A DNA stretch of 10,529 nucleotides from Hyphomicrobiales bacterium (GCA_028865375.1 JAGWKJ010000061.1:1-10529); one strand, 5' to 3'. Shown: positions 1 through 7,906, counted from the stretch's first letter. Numbers and translations are program-made. Notes: a model not told the origin generated them from the sequence alone.

Positions 1-11
1 ACTGACCGCGT

Positions 12-1463
12 TCACGCGTGCGCGCGGGCCCCGGCGCGCGGCGCGGCGGGCGGCGGGAGCGCCGATTTCGCGGGCGGCGGGAGCGCCGGCGCTTCCGGCA
101 GGCGCAGCGTGACCCGCAATCCGGGCGCCGCATCCGACAGCGAGAGCGCGCCCCCGTGCAGGCGCGCCACGGCGGCGGCGAGCGAAAGCCCGAGGCCGGA
201 CCCGCTCTTGGTGCGCGATTCCTCGAGCCGCACGAAGCGCCGCAGCACCCGCTCGCGGTCCTGTTCGGCCACGCCGGGGCCGCGGTCGGCGACGTCGATC
301 TCGACCGAACCGCCCGAACGGCGGACGGCGAGCGTGACGAGCTTCTCCCCGCCGGCCGAGGCGCCGTATTTCAACGCGTTCTCGACGAGGTTCGACAGGA
401 CCTGCCCGACGAGCTCGCGGTTGGCCGTCACCGGGGCGAGCGCGGACGCGTCGACCGCCATGCGGAAGCCCGCCTCCTCGGCGGCCGGCTCGTAGAGCTC
501 GGCGACCGAGCGCACGACTTCGGCCGCGTCGAACGGCGCCATGCCCACGCCCGCCGCGCCGACCTCGGCGCGCGCGATCAGCAGCAGCGCGTCGAACACG
601 CGGATCAGGCCCTCGGATTCCTCGATCACCTTGGCCAGCGCCTCGCGCGCGGCCGGGTCGCCCTCCGCGCCGCGCATGGCCGCCTCGGCGCGGTTGCGCA
701 GGCGCGTGAGGGGCGTGCGCAGGTCGTGGGCGATGTCGTCGGAAACCTCCTTCAGCCCCGCCATCAGTTCGCCGATGCGTTCGATCATGGCGTTGAGGTT
801 GGCGGCGAGGCGGTCGAACTCGTCGCCGCTGCCCGACACCGGCAGGCGCGCGTCGAGGTCGCCGTGCATGATGGCGCGCGCGCGGTCGTTCATGGCGTCG
901 ACGCGGCGCAGCACGCGGCTCGACACGAAGAAGCCGCCCACCGCGCCGATCGCCGCGAGATAGAACAGCGACGTGAACAGCGCGCGGGCGACGACGTTGC
1001 GCAGCGCCTCGCGCTCCTCGAGGTCGCGGCCCACCAGCAGGCGGAAGCCGCCGTCGAGCGCGAAGATGCGCGCCAGCGCGTGGTGAAGGCGGGCGGGGTC
1101 GCCGACGCGTCGGTAGGCGATCTCCACCACGCGCGGGGACGACAGCACGTCGGGCGGCAGCGCGGCGACGTTGCCCGACAGCCGCTCGCCGGCGAAATCG
1201 GTGAGGAGGTAGAGCGCCGCGCCCGGCTCGCCGGTGCGCCGGTCGATCGTGCGCGCCAGCGCGTCGATGCCGCCCTGCGCGTATTGGTCGGACAGGCCCT
1301 TGATCTCGGCGTCGATCGTCTCGGCCATCTGCCGGTCCATCAGCGTCTTGGCGCTGTAGGCGACGTTGGCGAGCACGAGCGCGGCGCCGACCGCGCTGAA
1401 GGCGAAGAAGGCGAGCGCCAGCTTGAAGACCGTGGTGCGGAAGAGCTTCGCCTGCACGGCCAT
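12..1463 (-). CDS. Sensor histidine kinase (HAMP, HisKA, HATPase), partner of the adjacent OmpR-type regulator
   Basis: A 483-residue inner-membrane histidine kinase that should autophosphorylate on a histidine and pass the phosphate to the regulator encoded just before it. Visible parts: TM1 about residues 12-33, a periplasmic sensor region about 34-160 with no family I recognise, TM2 about 161-180, HAMP about 181-233, an H-box DDIAHDLRTPLTRL with phospho-acceptor His246, N-box NLVENALKYG (Asn358, Asn362), G1 DRGPGV near 393, F-box RRF near 408 and G2 GSGLGLSL near 421. All catalytic motifs are intact. A Pro/Ala-rich tail (about 455-483) follows the kinase core and contains two copies of ALPPPA. 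The ATG start lies 4 bases after the regulator's TGA, so the pair is almost certainly co-transcribed; the Shine-Dalgarno is weak, consistent with coupling. The stimulus is unknown. Lying behind degP suggests, but does not show, envelope stress sensing. Confidence 0.93.
   Translation of the reverse strand: MAVQAKLFRTTVFKLALAFFAFSAVGAALVLANVAYSAKTLMDRQMAETIDAEIKGLSDQYAQGGIDALARTIDRRTGEPGAALYLLTDFAGERLSGNVAALPPDVLSSPRVVEIAYRRVGDPARLHHALARIFALDGGFRLLVGRDLEEREALRNVVARALFTSLFYLAAIGAVGGFFVSSRVLRRVDAMNDRARAIMHGDLDARLPVSGSGDEFDRLAANLNAMIERIGELMAGLKEVSDDIAHDLRTPLTRLRNRAEAAMRGAEGDPAAREALAKVIEESEGLIRVFDALLLIARAEVGAAGVGMAPFDAAEVVRSVAELYEPAAEEAGFRMAVDASALAPVTANRELVGQVLSNLVENALKYGASAGGEKLVTLAVRRSGGSVEIDVADRGPGVAEQDRERVLRRFVRLEESRTKSGSGLGLSLAAAVARLHGGALSLSDAAPGLRVTLRLPEAPALPPPAKSALPPPAAPRAGARAHA
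46..88 (-). repeat. Short in-frame direct repeat in the kinase tail
   Basis: A 19-base sequence (GCGGGCGGCGGGAGCGCCG on the plus strand) occurs at 46-64 and again, perfectly, at 70-88. The period is 24 bases, exactly eight codons, so the kinase frame is kept and the tail gains a second ALPPPA. This looks like a small tandem duplication in low-complexity coding sequence. It lies after the ATPase domain and is unlikely to affect catalysis. Confidence 0.7.
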
Positions 1464-1467
1464 GGCG

Positions 1468-2160
1468 TCAGTCCGCGCCTTCGCGGACCATGTAGCCGAC
1501 GCCGCGGATCGTGTGCAGCAGCGGCGCGTCGAAGCCCTTGTCGATCTTGGCGCGCAGCCGGCTGACGTGGACGTCGATGACGTTGGTCTGGGGGTCGAAA
1601 TGGTAGTCCCAGACGTTCTCGAGCAGCATCGTGCGCGTCACCACCTTGCCGGCGTTGCGCATCAGGAACTCGAGCAGGCGGAACTCGCGCGGTTGCAGGC
1701 CGACCTCCTCGCCGCCGCGCGTCACGCGATGGCTGAGCCGGTCGAGCTCGAGGTCGCCGACGCGGTAGCGGGTCTCCTCGCCGTCGCGCCGCCCGCCGCG
1801 GCGGGCGAGGATCTCGACGCGCGCGAGCAATTCGGAGAAGGCGTAGGGCTTGGCGAGGTAGTCGTCGCCGCCGGCCCGCAGGCCCTTGACGCGGTCGTCG
1901 ACCTGGCCCAGCGCGGACAGGATCAGGGCCGGCGTCGTCACGCCCTGCGCGCGCAGCGAGCCGATCACGGAGAGGCCGTCCATGCGCGGCAGCATGCGGT
2001 CGACGACGAACACGTCGTGTCCGCCGTCGCGCGCCATCGCGTAGCCGTCGATGCCGTCCGCCGCGCAATCGACGCCGTGGCCGGCCTCGCGGAGCGCCTT
2101 GGCGAGATAGGCCGCCGCTTCCGCGTCGTCCTCGATGAGCAGGATCCGCATCGTTTCCAT
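1468..2160 (-). CDS. OmpR/PhoB-family response regulator
   Basis: A 230-residue DNA-binding response regulator. The receiver domain (about 4-120) has the acidic pair Asp11/Asp12, phospho-acceptor Asp54 in FVVDRMLP, Ser82 at the switch position and Lys104 in YLAKPY. A winged-helix effector domain (about 132-226) follows and ends in the usual TIRGVGYM signature. Start choice: the frame stays open to 2250, but those residues are Arg/Ala-rich and would overlap the degP coding end. METMRILLIEDD at 2160 has a GGGGG tract 8 bases upstream; MRILL at 2151 and MSVGARY at 2181 remain possible. It is 64 bases behind degP and 4 bases ahead of its kinase. The targets are unknown. In rhizobia a regulator/kinase pair at this place after degP usually precedes glnE, which would lie beyond the window's left edge. 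Confidence 0.93.
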   Translation of the reverse strand: METMRILLIEDDAEAAAYLAKALREAGHGVDCAADGIDGYAMARDGGHDVFVVDRMLPRMDGLSVIGSLRAQGVTTPALILSALGQVDDRVKGLRAGGDDYLAKPYAFSELLARVEILARRGGRRDGEETRYRVGDLELDRLSHRVTRGGEEVGLQPREFRLLEFLMRNAGKVVTRTMLLENVWDYHFDPQTNVIDVHVSRLRAKIDKGFDAPLLHTIRGVGYMVREGAD

Positions 2161-2186
2161 ATAGCGCGCCCCCACGCTCATGGGCA

Positions 2187-2210
2187 GGCGGGCCGCCGGG
2201 GCGGCCCGCC
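2187..2210 (-). terminator. GC hairpin between degP and the downstream regulator, possible weak terminator or RNA stabiliser
   Basis: A perfect 11-bp inverted repeat: GGCGGGCCGCC at 2187-2197 and GGCGGCCCGCC at 2200-2210, with 2 bases between the arms (in practice a 4- to 6-base loop). It starts 14 bases after the degP stop on the minus strand. No T-run follows, so it does not meet the usual rule for an intrinsic terminator. It may cause partial termination, pause RNA polymerase or protect the degP mRNA 3' end. The regulator's start codon follows within about 27 bases, so it could also affect that gene's expression. Confidence 0.45.
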
Positions 2211-2224
2211 CGAGGGTCGAACGC

Positions 2225-3787
2225 TCAGCCCGCCGCCAGCGCGAGCGCAACGAAGTGCAACGTTCCCGCGCTGTCGACGCGCAGCAGCACCGCCTTGCGG
2301 CCTTCCTTCTTGGCCGCGTCGATGGCCGCCGTCAGGTCGGTGGCCGCCTTCACGGGCTTCCCGTTGGCGTCGAGGATCACGTCGCCGTCCTTCAGGCCGG
2401 CGGCCGCCGCCGCGCCGGAGGGATCGACGCCGCCCGTCACGACGCCCGGCTTGCCGTCGGGCGAGGGCTCGACCTTCATGCCGAACTTGTCGAGCGAGAC
2501 GGCGGCGGCCGCGGGCGCCGCCTTGGTCGCCGCGTCGCCGGCCGAAGCGAACGTGTTGGGCAGCGTGCCGAGCTTCAGCTTGAAGTCCATCGGCTTGCCG
2601 TCGCGCATCACGGAGACGTCGGCTTCCTTGTCGGGGCCGAGCGCCGCCACGCGGCGGGCGAGGTCCGAGGGGCCGGGCACCGGCTGGCCGTCGAGCGAGA
2701 CGATGACGTCGCCCGCCTTGATGCCCGCCGCCAGCGCGGGCGAACCCGCCTGCACGTCGGCCACCAGCGCGCCGCCGGTCGACTTGAGGCCGAGGCCGTC
2801 GGCGATGTCCTGCGACACCGGCTGGATCTGCACGCCGATCCATCCGCGCGTGACGCGATGGGCCGGCGACTTCAGCTGCGCCACGACGCTCTGCACGACG
2901 TCGCCGGAGATGGCGAAGCCGATGCCCACCGACCCGCCCGAGGGCGAGAAGATCGCGGTGTTGACGCCCACCACGTGGCCGTTGCCGTTGAACGTCGGCC
3001 CGCCGGAATTGCCGCGGTTCACCGGCGCGTCGATCTGCAGGAAGTTGTCGTACGGGCCCGAGCCGATGTCGCGGCCGCGCGCCGAGACGATGCCCGCCGT
3101 CACCGTGCCGCCGAGGCCGAACGGGTTGCCGACCGCGATCACCCAATCGCCGACGCGCGGCACGTGCTTGGCGAAATCGACGAAGGGATGCGTCTGGCCG
3201 TCGTCGACCTTGAGCAGCGCGAGGTCGGACTTCGGGTCGGTGCCGATCACCTTGGCCGGGATGGTCTTGCCCTCGGCGGTGACGATCTTCACGTCCTTCT
3301 CGTTTTCGACGACGTGGTTGTTGGTGACGATGTAGCCGTCGGGCGAGATGAAGAAGCCCGAGCCTTGCGCCATCGTGACCTGGGGCCGCGACGGACCGAA
3401 GTGGAACTGGCCGTCGCCGAATTGGTGGAAGAACTTGTCCATCGGCGAACCCGGCGGGAACGGCGAACCGCCCTTGAAGTCGCGGCCGCCGCCGCGATGG
3501 CCGCCCTGCCCGCCCCCGTCGCCCTGCGAGCCGGCATTGCCGCCGCCCTCGACCATGCGCACCTTGACCGAGACCACCGCGTTCTTCACGCGATCCACGA
3601 CGTCGGCGAAGGACGCCGGCCCGCCCGAGACGGGCGCCGTCGCGGCTTCGGTGGCCGCGCGCGCGGGCGCGGGCGGGAGCGCCGTCTCGAAGGCCGCGCC
3701 GGCGGCTGCGATCAACGCGAACACGCCGACCGCGCCGAACAAAGCGCGGCGGGCCGGCGTCGAAGCGAATTTCTGGCCTTGGGTCAT
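2225..3787 (-). CDS. degP: Periplasmic serine endoprotease, DegP/HtrA (Do) family
   Basis: A 520-residue HtrA protease that degrades, and in the family also chaperones, misfolded envelope proteins. A signal sequence with hydrophobic core about 15-33 leads to a likely cleavage site near PARA/A (about 44). The trypsin-like domain (about 55-305) has the full triad: His158 in TNNHVV, Asp188 in SDLALLKV and Ser261 in NRGNSGGP. PDZ1 is about 316-408 and PDZ2 about 430-505, normal for DegP rather than single-PDZ DegS. An unusual Gly/His/Phe-rich stretch (about 81-135) fills the LA-loop region before the catalytic histidine. The ATG has a GGAG 8 bases upstream. It sits 93 bases behind ccmH, the standard place in Rhizobiales, and may share the ccm transcript or have its own promoter in the gap. 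A role in quality control of periplasmic cytochromes is inferred from position only. Confidence 0.97.
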   Translation of the reverse strand: MTQGQKFASTPARRALFGAVGVFALIAAAGAAFETALPPAPARAATEAATAPVSGGPASFADVVDRVKNAVVSVKVRMVEGGGNAGSQGDGGGQGGHRGGGRDFKGGSPFPPGSPMDKFFHQFGDGQFHFGPSRPQVTMAQGSGFFISPDGYIVTNNHVVENEKDVKIVTAEGKTIPAKVIGTDPKSDLALLKVDDGQTHPFVDFAKHVPRVGDWVIAVGNPFGLGGTVTAGIVSARGRDIGSGPYDNFLQIDAPVNRGNSGGPTFNGNGHVVGVNTAIFSPSGGSVGIGFAISGDVVQSVVAQLKSPAHRVTRGWIGVQIQPVSQDIADGLGLKSTGGALVADVQAGSPALAAGIKAGDVIVSLDGQPVPGPSDLARRVAALGPDKEADVSVMRDGKPMDFKLKLGTLPNTFASAGDAATKAAPAAAAVSLDKFGMKVEPSPDGKPGVVTGGVDPSGAAAAAGLKDGDVILDANGKPVKAATDLTAAIDAAKKEGRKAVLLRVDSAGTLHFVALALAAG

Positions 3788-3880
3788 CGTCTGGCTCCGG
3801 GAAGTTCGACCGGCTGGTCGCCGGCTCGGAACGGAACATGGGGGCCGGCCGCTTGCCGCGCCGTTTCCGGAAGGTGAAAC
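3788..3880 (-). other. ccmH-degP intergenic gap
   Basis: This 93-base gap is the second longest in the window. It holds the degP Shine-Dalgarno (GGAG about 8 bases before the ATG) and two short palindromes near the ccmH end: TTCCGGAA at about 3865-3872, and CTTACGTAAG at 3880-3889, which includes the ccmH TAA stop. I looked for a sigma-70 promoter and for alphaproteobacterial ECF (GGAAC/GTT) spacing and found nothing convincing. There is no hairpin with a T-run, so readthrough from ccmH into degP is plausible. Confidence 0.4.
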
Positions 3881-4387
3881 TTACGTAAGCTCGCGCCCGG
3901 CCGGCGCCGCCGCGCCGTCGATCAACCGCCGCAATTCCGCTTCTTCCGCCGCCCCCAACGGCGCTTCGTCGGTCGACGACGCGGGCGCGGAGCGTCGCGC
4001 GCGCAGCGCGACCGCCAACCCGGCGAACGCGACCACCAGCGCCGGCGCGCCCCACAGGGCCCACGTCGCCGGCTCGAACCGCGGCCGCAGCAGGATGAAC
4101 TGGCCGTAGTCGTGCACGAGGCCGTCGACGATCCTGGCGTCGCTCCAGCCCGCCACGAGCTCGCGACGGATCATCAGGCGCAGGTCGCGGGCGAACGAGG
4201 CGTCCGATTCGTCGATCGACTCGTTCTGGCAGACGAGGCAGCGCAATTGCGCCGACAGCGCCCGAGCGCGCGCTTCGAGCGCCTTGTCGGGCAGCACTTC
4301 GTCGGGCTTGACGGCGAGCGCGGCGGGCGCGGCGAGGCACAGCGCCGCCAAGGCGAGCGCCGCGGCGATCTGCGCGCGCCGCCTCAT
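3881..4387 (-). CDS. ccmH: Cytochrome c maturation thiol-oxidoreductase CcmH (CycL)
   Basis: A 168-residue membrane-anchored periplasmic protein that helps keep the CXXCH cysteines of apocytochrome c reduced and works with the CcmF/CcmI haem lyase. A signal peptide (about 1-25, ending PAALA) precedes the diagnostic LRCLVCQNESI motif with redox pair Cys50/Cys53. A helical bundle (about 55-105, containing DLRLMIRREL and DYGQFILLRP) follows, then a C-terminal membrane anchor (about 109-129) and a short acidic tail. The length fits the short alphaproteobacterial CcmH rather than the long E. coli form, which is fused to a CcmI-like TPR part. The ATG overlaps the ccmF stop (ATGA, 4384-4387) and has AGG 7 bases upstream. 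The frame is open far upstream inside ccmF, but that extension is a shadow frame. Confidence 0.96.
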   Translation of the reverse strand: MRRRAQIAAALALAALCLAAPAALAVKPDEVLPDKALEARARALSAQLRCLVCQNESIDESDASFARDLRLMIRRELVAGWSDARIVDGLVHDYGQFILLRPRFEPATWALWGAPALVVAFAGLAVALRARRSAPASSTDEAPLGAAEEAELRRLIDGAAAPAGRELT

Positions 4388-6357
4388 TCGGCCGCCTGCG
4401 GCAGCGGCGCGGCGGCGAAGACCTTGCGCGCGCGGCGCTTTGAGAGCGTGCCGGCGAAGCCGAGCGCGCCGCCGAAGGCCGCGACCAGACCGCCGATCCA
4501 GATCAGCGTGACGAGCGGCTTCCAGAACGCGCGGACGGGGATGCCGGACGCGTCCGGCGCGCCGACGCTCACGTAGACTTGGCCGAGCCCGAGCGTGACG
4601 ATGCCGGCCTGCGCCACGTCCATGTTCCGCACCGGATAGTGCCGGCGCGCCGGGCTCACGGTCGCCACCGCGCGGCCGCCCTCGGAGACGTCGAACCGCA
4701 CGACGTCGGCCGTGAAATTCGCGCCCTTCCGGGTGTCGAACGCCGCCATGTGCAGCGCATAGGGACCGACATGGGCCGTGTCGCCGGCGCGCAGCGAGAC
4801 GATCGCCTCGTCGCCCCAGCCCGTCGCCGCGACGCCCAGCAGGCCGATCCCGAAGCCCAGGTGCGCGAAGAACGCTGCCCAAGCGGCGAGCGGGAGGCCG
4901 CGCGTGCGCGCGATCACGAGCGCGGGCGAGAACCCGCCGCCGAACGCGCGCCGACCGATTTCGAGGAACGCGCCGAGCGCCACGAAGATCGCCAGCCCCG
5001 CCGCGATCACGGAGGTCGCGGGCGCGAAGCCGTGCGCCGCGCCCAGAACGAGCGCCGCCGCGACGGCCGCCAGCGCGACGACGGCGAGCCGCTGCGTCAC
5101 GCCCAGGAGGTCGCCTCGCTTCCAGGCGAGCTGGTGGCCGAAGGGGAGCAGCAAGCAGACGCCGGCGAACAGCGCGCCCACGAGCGTATTGAAATAGGGC
5201 GCGCCCACCGTGATCTTCTGGCCCGTCGTCGCCTGCAGCACGAGCGGGTAAAGCGTGCCCACGACCACGGTGACGCAGGCGGCGAACAGCAGCACGTTGT
5301 TGGCGACGAGGAAACCCTCGCGCGACAAGGGAGCGAAGATCGCTCCCTGCTTCAACGCCGGCGCGCGCAGCGCGAACAGCGCGAAGGCGCCGCCGATGAA
5401 GAACGCCTCGATCGCCAGGATGAACACGCCGCGCCGCGGATCCTCCGCGAAGGCGTGCACCGAGGTCAGCACGCCCGATCGCACGAGGAACGTTCCCAGC
5501 AGCGACAGCGAGAAGGCCAGGATGGCGAGGAACACCGTCCACACCTTCAAGGCCTCGCGCTTCTCCATCACGATCGCCGAATGCAGGAACGCCGTGCCCG
5601 CGAGCCACGGCATCAGCGAGGCGTTCTCGACCGGGTCCCAGAACCAGAAGCCGCCCCAGCCCAAGGTGTAATAGGCCCAATACGAGCCCATCGCGATGCC
5701 CAGCGTCAGGAACGTCCAGGCGAGCAGCGCCCAAGGGCGGACGGCGCGCGTCCAAGCGGCGTCGAAGCGGCCGAGGATCAGCGCCGCGCCGGCGAACGAG
5801 AAGGCGACCGAAAAGCCGACGTAGCCGAGGTAGAGCAGCGGGGGATGGATGGCGAGGCCCGGGTCCTGCAACAGCGGGTTGAGGTCCTGCCCCTCGCGCG
5901 GCGCCGGCCACAGGCGCTGGAACGGGTCGGAGGTCGCCAGCACGAAGGCGATGAACGCCGCGCCCAGCGCGCCCTGCAACGACAGCGCCACCGAGCGGAT
6001 CGCCTCGCCGCCGCGCGCGCCGCGCGCCACCATCGCGCCGAACAGGGCGAGGATCAGGATCCACAGCAGCATCGAGCCTTCGTGGCTGCCCCAGACGCCG
6101 GTGATCTTGTAGATCAGCGGCTTCAGCGTGTGCGAGTTCTCGTAGACGTTGCGCACCGAGAAGTCGGACGCCGCGTGCGCCTCCACCAGCGCGCCGAAGG
6201 CGAGCGCGACGAAGACGAACTGTCCCGTCGCGGCGCCCGAGGCCACCGACATCAGCCGCGCGTCGCCGCGCAGCGCTCCCCACAGCGGCACGACGAATTG
6301 CGCGACCGCCAGGCCCAGCGCCAGCGCCAGCGCGAAATGGCCGAGTTCGACGGTCAC
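4384..6357 (-). CDS. ccmF: Haem lyase subunit CcmF (CycK)
   Basis: A 657-residue polytopic membrane protein that takes haem from holo-CcmE and catalyses thioether attachment to apocytochrome c at the periplasmic face. The WWD domain is clear: WGGFWFWDPVEN at about 234-245. The four histidines known in E. coli CcmF have counterparts: His171 (HPPLLYLGYVG) and His301 (HAFAEDP) flanking the WWD region, and His259 and His499 in membrane segments. Many hydrophobic helices span the chain, with a soluble periplasmic stretch about 515-620 before the last helix. Length matches the family (about 640-670). The start is GTG at 6357, inside the ccmE stop (GTGA); no strong Shine-Dalgarno precedes it, so translation probably depends on coupling to ccmE. 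Confidence 0.97.
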   Translation of the reverse strand: MTVELGHFALALALGLAVAQFVVPLWGALRGDARLMSVASGAATGQFVFVALAFGALVEAHAASDFSVRNVYENSHTLKPLIYKITGVWGSHEGSMLLWILILALFGAMVARGARGGEAIRSVALSLQGALGAAFIAFVLATSDPFQRLWPAPREGQDLNPLLQDPGLAIHPPLLYLGYVGFSVAFSFAGAALILGRFDAAWTRAVRPWALLAWTFLTLGIAMGSYWAYYTLGWGGFWFWDPVENASLMPWLAGTAFLHSAIVMEKREALKVWTVFLAILAFSLSLLGTFLVRSGVLTSVHAFAEDPRRGVFILAIEAFFIGGAFALFALRAPALKQGAIFAPLSREGFLVANNVLLFAACVTVVVGTLYPLVLQATTGQKITVGAPYFNTLVGALFAGVCLLLPFGHQLAWKRGDLLGVTQRLAVVALAAVAAALVLGAAHGFAPATSVIAAGLAIFVALGAFLEIGRRAFGGGFSPALVIARTRGLPLAAWAAFFAHLGFGIGLLGVAATGWGDEAIVSLRAGDTAHVGPYALHMAAFDTRKGANFTADVVRFDVSEGGRAVATVSPARRHYPVRNMDVAQAGIVTLGLGQVYVSVGAPDASGIPVRAFWKPLVTLIWIGGLVAAFGGALGFAGTLSKRRARKVFAAAPLPQAAE

Positions 6358-6833
6358 GGCTTGGGGCTCGCGGCCGGGATCGCCGCGGCGGGCGCGGCCG
6401 CGCCGTCGTTCCAGCGGCCCTGCTTCTTCAGCGCGTCTGCGACGTCCTTGGGCATGTAGCGCTCGTCGTGCTTGGCTAGCACGATCGAGGCGCGGAACGT
6501 GCCCGCCCCCCCCATCGCGCCCTCGACGACCACGCCCTGCCCCTCGCGGAATAGGTCGGGCGGAATGCCCTTGAAGGAGACCGGCACGGCGGCCTTGCCG
6601 TCGGTGACCTTGAAGTCGAGCGTGCCGTCCTTGGCATGGGTCACGCTGCCCGTCTCCACGAGGCCGCCGAGCCTCATCGGCCTGCCGACCGGCATGCCGC
6701 GCGCCATCGCCTCGCTGGGCCCCATGAAAAACTCGACGCTGCCGCTCAGCGCGTAGAGCGTCACGCCGACCCCGCTTCCCGCGAGCGCGACCATGCCGGC
6801 GACCAGCGCCGCGCGACGGCCCTTGCGGGTCAC
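6354..6833 (-). CDS. ccmE: Periplasmic haem chaperone CcmE (CycJ)
   Basis: A 159-residue haem chaperone that binds haem covalently through a histidine and carries it from the CcmABCD complex to CcmF. An N-terminal membrane anchor (about 9-29) is followed by the OB-fold domain with family signatures FFMGPSEA (about 35-42), RLGGLVETGSV (about 54-64) and IPPDLFREGQGVVVEG (about 90-105). The haem-binding motif LAKHDERYMP is intact, with His122 and Tyr126 matching His130 and Tyr134 of E. coli. The C-terminal tail is Ala/Pro-rich and flexible, as usual. The start is GTG at 6833, overlapping the ccmI stop (GTGA), with GGAG exactly 8 bases upstream at 6842-6845. The frame is open much further upstream through ccmI, but that part is a shadow frame. 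Confidence 0.97.
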   Translation of the reverse strand: MTRKGRRAALVAGMVALAGSGVGVTLYALSGSVEFFMGPSEAMARGMPVGRPMRLGGLVETGSVTHAKDGTLDFKVTDGKAAVPVSFKGIPPDLFREGQGVVVEGAMGGAGTFRASIVLAKHDERYMPKDVADALKKQGRWNDGAAAPAAAIPAASPKP

Positions 6834-7906
6834 AGCTTCAGCTCCGCGGCCAGCGCCGACAGGCGGCCGTCGGAGGCGGGATCGCCGGCGAATTGCTTGT
6901 GCGCCTTGGCGAGCGCGGCGCGCGCGGCGTCCGCTTCGCCCAACACCGAATAGGCGCGCACGAGCCGCAGCCATCCCTCGACGTCGGCGGGACTGGAATC
7001 GAGGCGCGCGGCCAGCCCCGCGACCATGCCGCGGATCGCCTTGAGCTCTTCGGACGAAGCGCCCGCGAGCGCGGAAGCCGGGGGCGCGCCGTTCAGGCGG
7101 GCGATCTCCGCCTCCATGCGCAGGCGCAGGTCGGAACCGGCGGCGGCGCGGTCGCGCACGTCCGTGAAGCGGCGAATCGCCTCGGCCTTGTCGCCAGCCT
7201 GCACGGCCGCGAGACCGAGATAATATTCGGCCTTGTCGGACGTGCCTTCGGCGGCCGCCTTCCGGAACTCGGCCAGCGCCTCGGGCGTCACTTCGCCGGG
7301 CCGCGACGCCATCAGCGTCTCGCCGAGGTCGGCGCGCAGGGCGGCGTTCTCGCCGAGCAGCGCCAGCGCGCGGCGGTAGGCGTGCGCCGCCTCCGCCGGG
7401 CGGCCGAGCCGGGCGTAGATCGGCGCCACGACCTTCCAGCCTTCGCCGTCGTCGGGAGATTTCGCCAGATGCGCCTCGACCAACGCGACCGCCTGCCGAA
7501 GCTTGTCCTGCGGCGAGGGCCCGCGCGAAGCGATGGGCCTGTCGGGAAGGTTCGGCCGGCCGACGCGGGCGTACATGCCCAGCGCCACCGCCGGCACGAC
7601 GAGGAGCGCGAACAGGGCCGCGGCGCGGCGACGCGCGGCGGCGGCCGGCGAGCCGGCGTCGGAGGAAGGGGAGAGGGGATCGACGGCGGCGCGCAGGGCC
7701 GCACGGGCCGCCTTGGCGCGGGCGGCCGCGGCGTCGGCGGGCGACAGCGCGCCCCGCGTCTCGTCGCCGGCGATGTCGGCCTCGCTCGCCGCCCATGACG
7801 CCGCAGCGGCGCCGGCGGCTGTCGGGGAAGCCGACGCGCGCGACAGCGGCCACAGCGCGAACAGGGTCGCGGCGGCCGTCATCGTCGCCATGAGGACCCA
7901 GATCAT
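6830..7906 (-). CDS. ccmI: Cytochrome c maturation protein CcmI (CycH), TPR apocytochrome-binding factor
   Basis: A 358-residue membrane protein that binds the C-terminal region of apocytochromes c and presents them to the CcmF/CcmH haem lyase. TM1 is at about 1-20, ending in the family motif LWPLSR. A cytoplasmic loop (about 40-90, GALSPADAAAARAKAARAAL) precedes TM2 (about 94-113). The periplasmic C-terminal part has TPR-like repeats near 154-187, 226-252 and 308-341 (for example VEGWLRLVRAYSVLGEADAA). The start MIWVLMATM at 7906 fits the family N-terminus. The frame is open to an ATG at 8023, but those extra 39 residues are Arg/Pro-rich and unlike the family. No clear Shine-Dalgarno precedes 7906. 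First gene of the overlapping ccmIEFH run, 117 bases behind feuQ. Confidence 0.95.
   Translation of the reverse strand: MIWVLMATMTAAATLFALWPLSRASASPTAAGAAAASWAASEADIAGDETRGALSPADAAAARAKAARAALRAAVDPLSPSSDAGSPAAAARRRAAALFALLVVPAVALGMYARVGRPNLPDRPIASRGPSPQDKLRQAVALVEAHLAKSPDDGEGWKVVAPIYARLGRPAEAAHAYRRALALLGENAALRADLGETLMASRPGEVTPEALAEFRKAAAEGTSDKAEYYLGLAAVQAGDKAEAIRRFTDVRDRAAAGSDLRLRMEAEIARLNGAPPASALAGASSEELKAIRGMVAGLAARLDSSPADVEGWLRLVRAYSVLGEADAARAALAKAHKQFAGDPASDGRLSALAAELKL

Noticed and set aside
1..11. Downstream gene at the left edge (glnE expected from rhizobial gene order)
   Set aside because: Only 11 bases remain after the kinase stop, so nothing can be supported from the sequence.
2161..2250. 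Longer start of the left response regulator at 2250
   Set aside because: It would overlap the end of degP, run through the hairpin and add Arg/Ala-rich residues before a canonical receiver start.
18..3877. Overlapping plus-strand frames opposite the left kinase, regulator and degP
   Set aside because: All lie opposite confirmed coding regions and have shadow-frame composition with no motifs.
3788..3880. Possible ECF or heat-shock promoter for degP
   Set aside because: GGAAAC and GTT occur in the gap but about 24 bases apart, which does not fit known alphaproteobacterial ECF spacing; no other convincing element was seen.
4388..6283. Upstream extension of the ccmH frame through ccmF
   Set aside because: The extension is Arg/Gly-rich nonsense in a shifted ccmF frame. 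The real signal peptide begins at the ATG at 4387, which overlaps the ccmF stop.
4579..6459. Long plus-strand open frame (626 codons) opposite ccmF
   Set aside because: It is antisense to a clear ccmF. Its product is dominated by Arg, Ala, Glu, Gln and His, typical of shadow frames in very GC-rich DNA where stops are rare.
6834..7853. Upstream extension of the ccmE frame through ccmI
   Set aside because: It has shifted-frame composition. CcmE of normal length starts at the GTG at 6833 with a well-placed GGAG.
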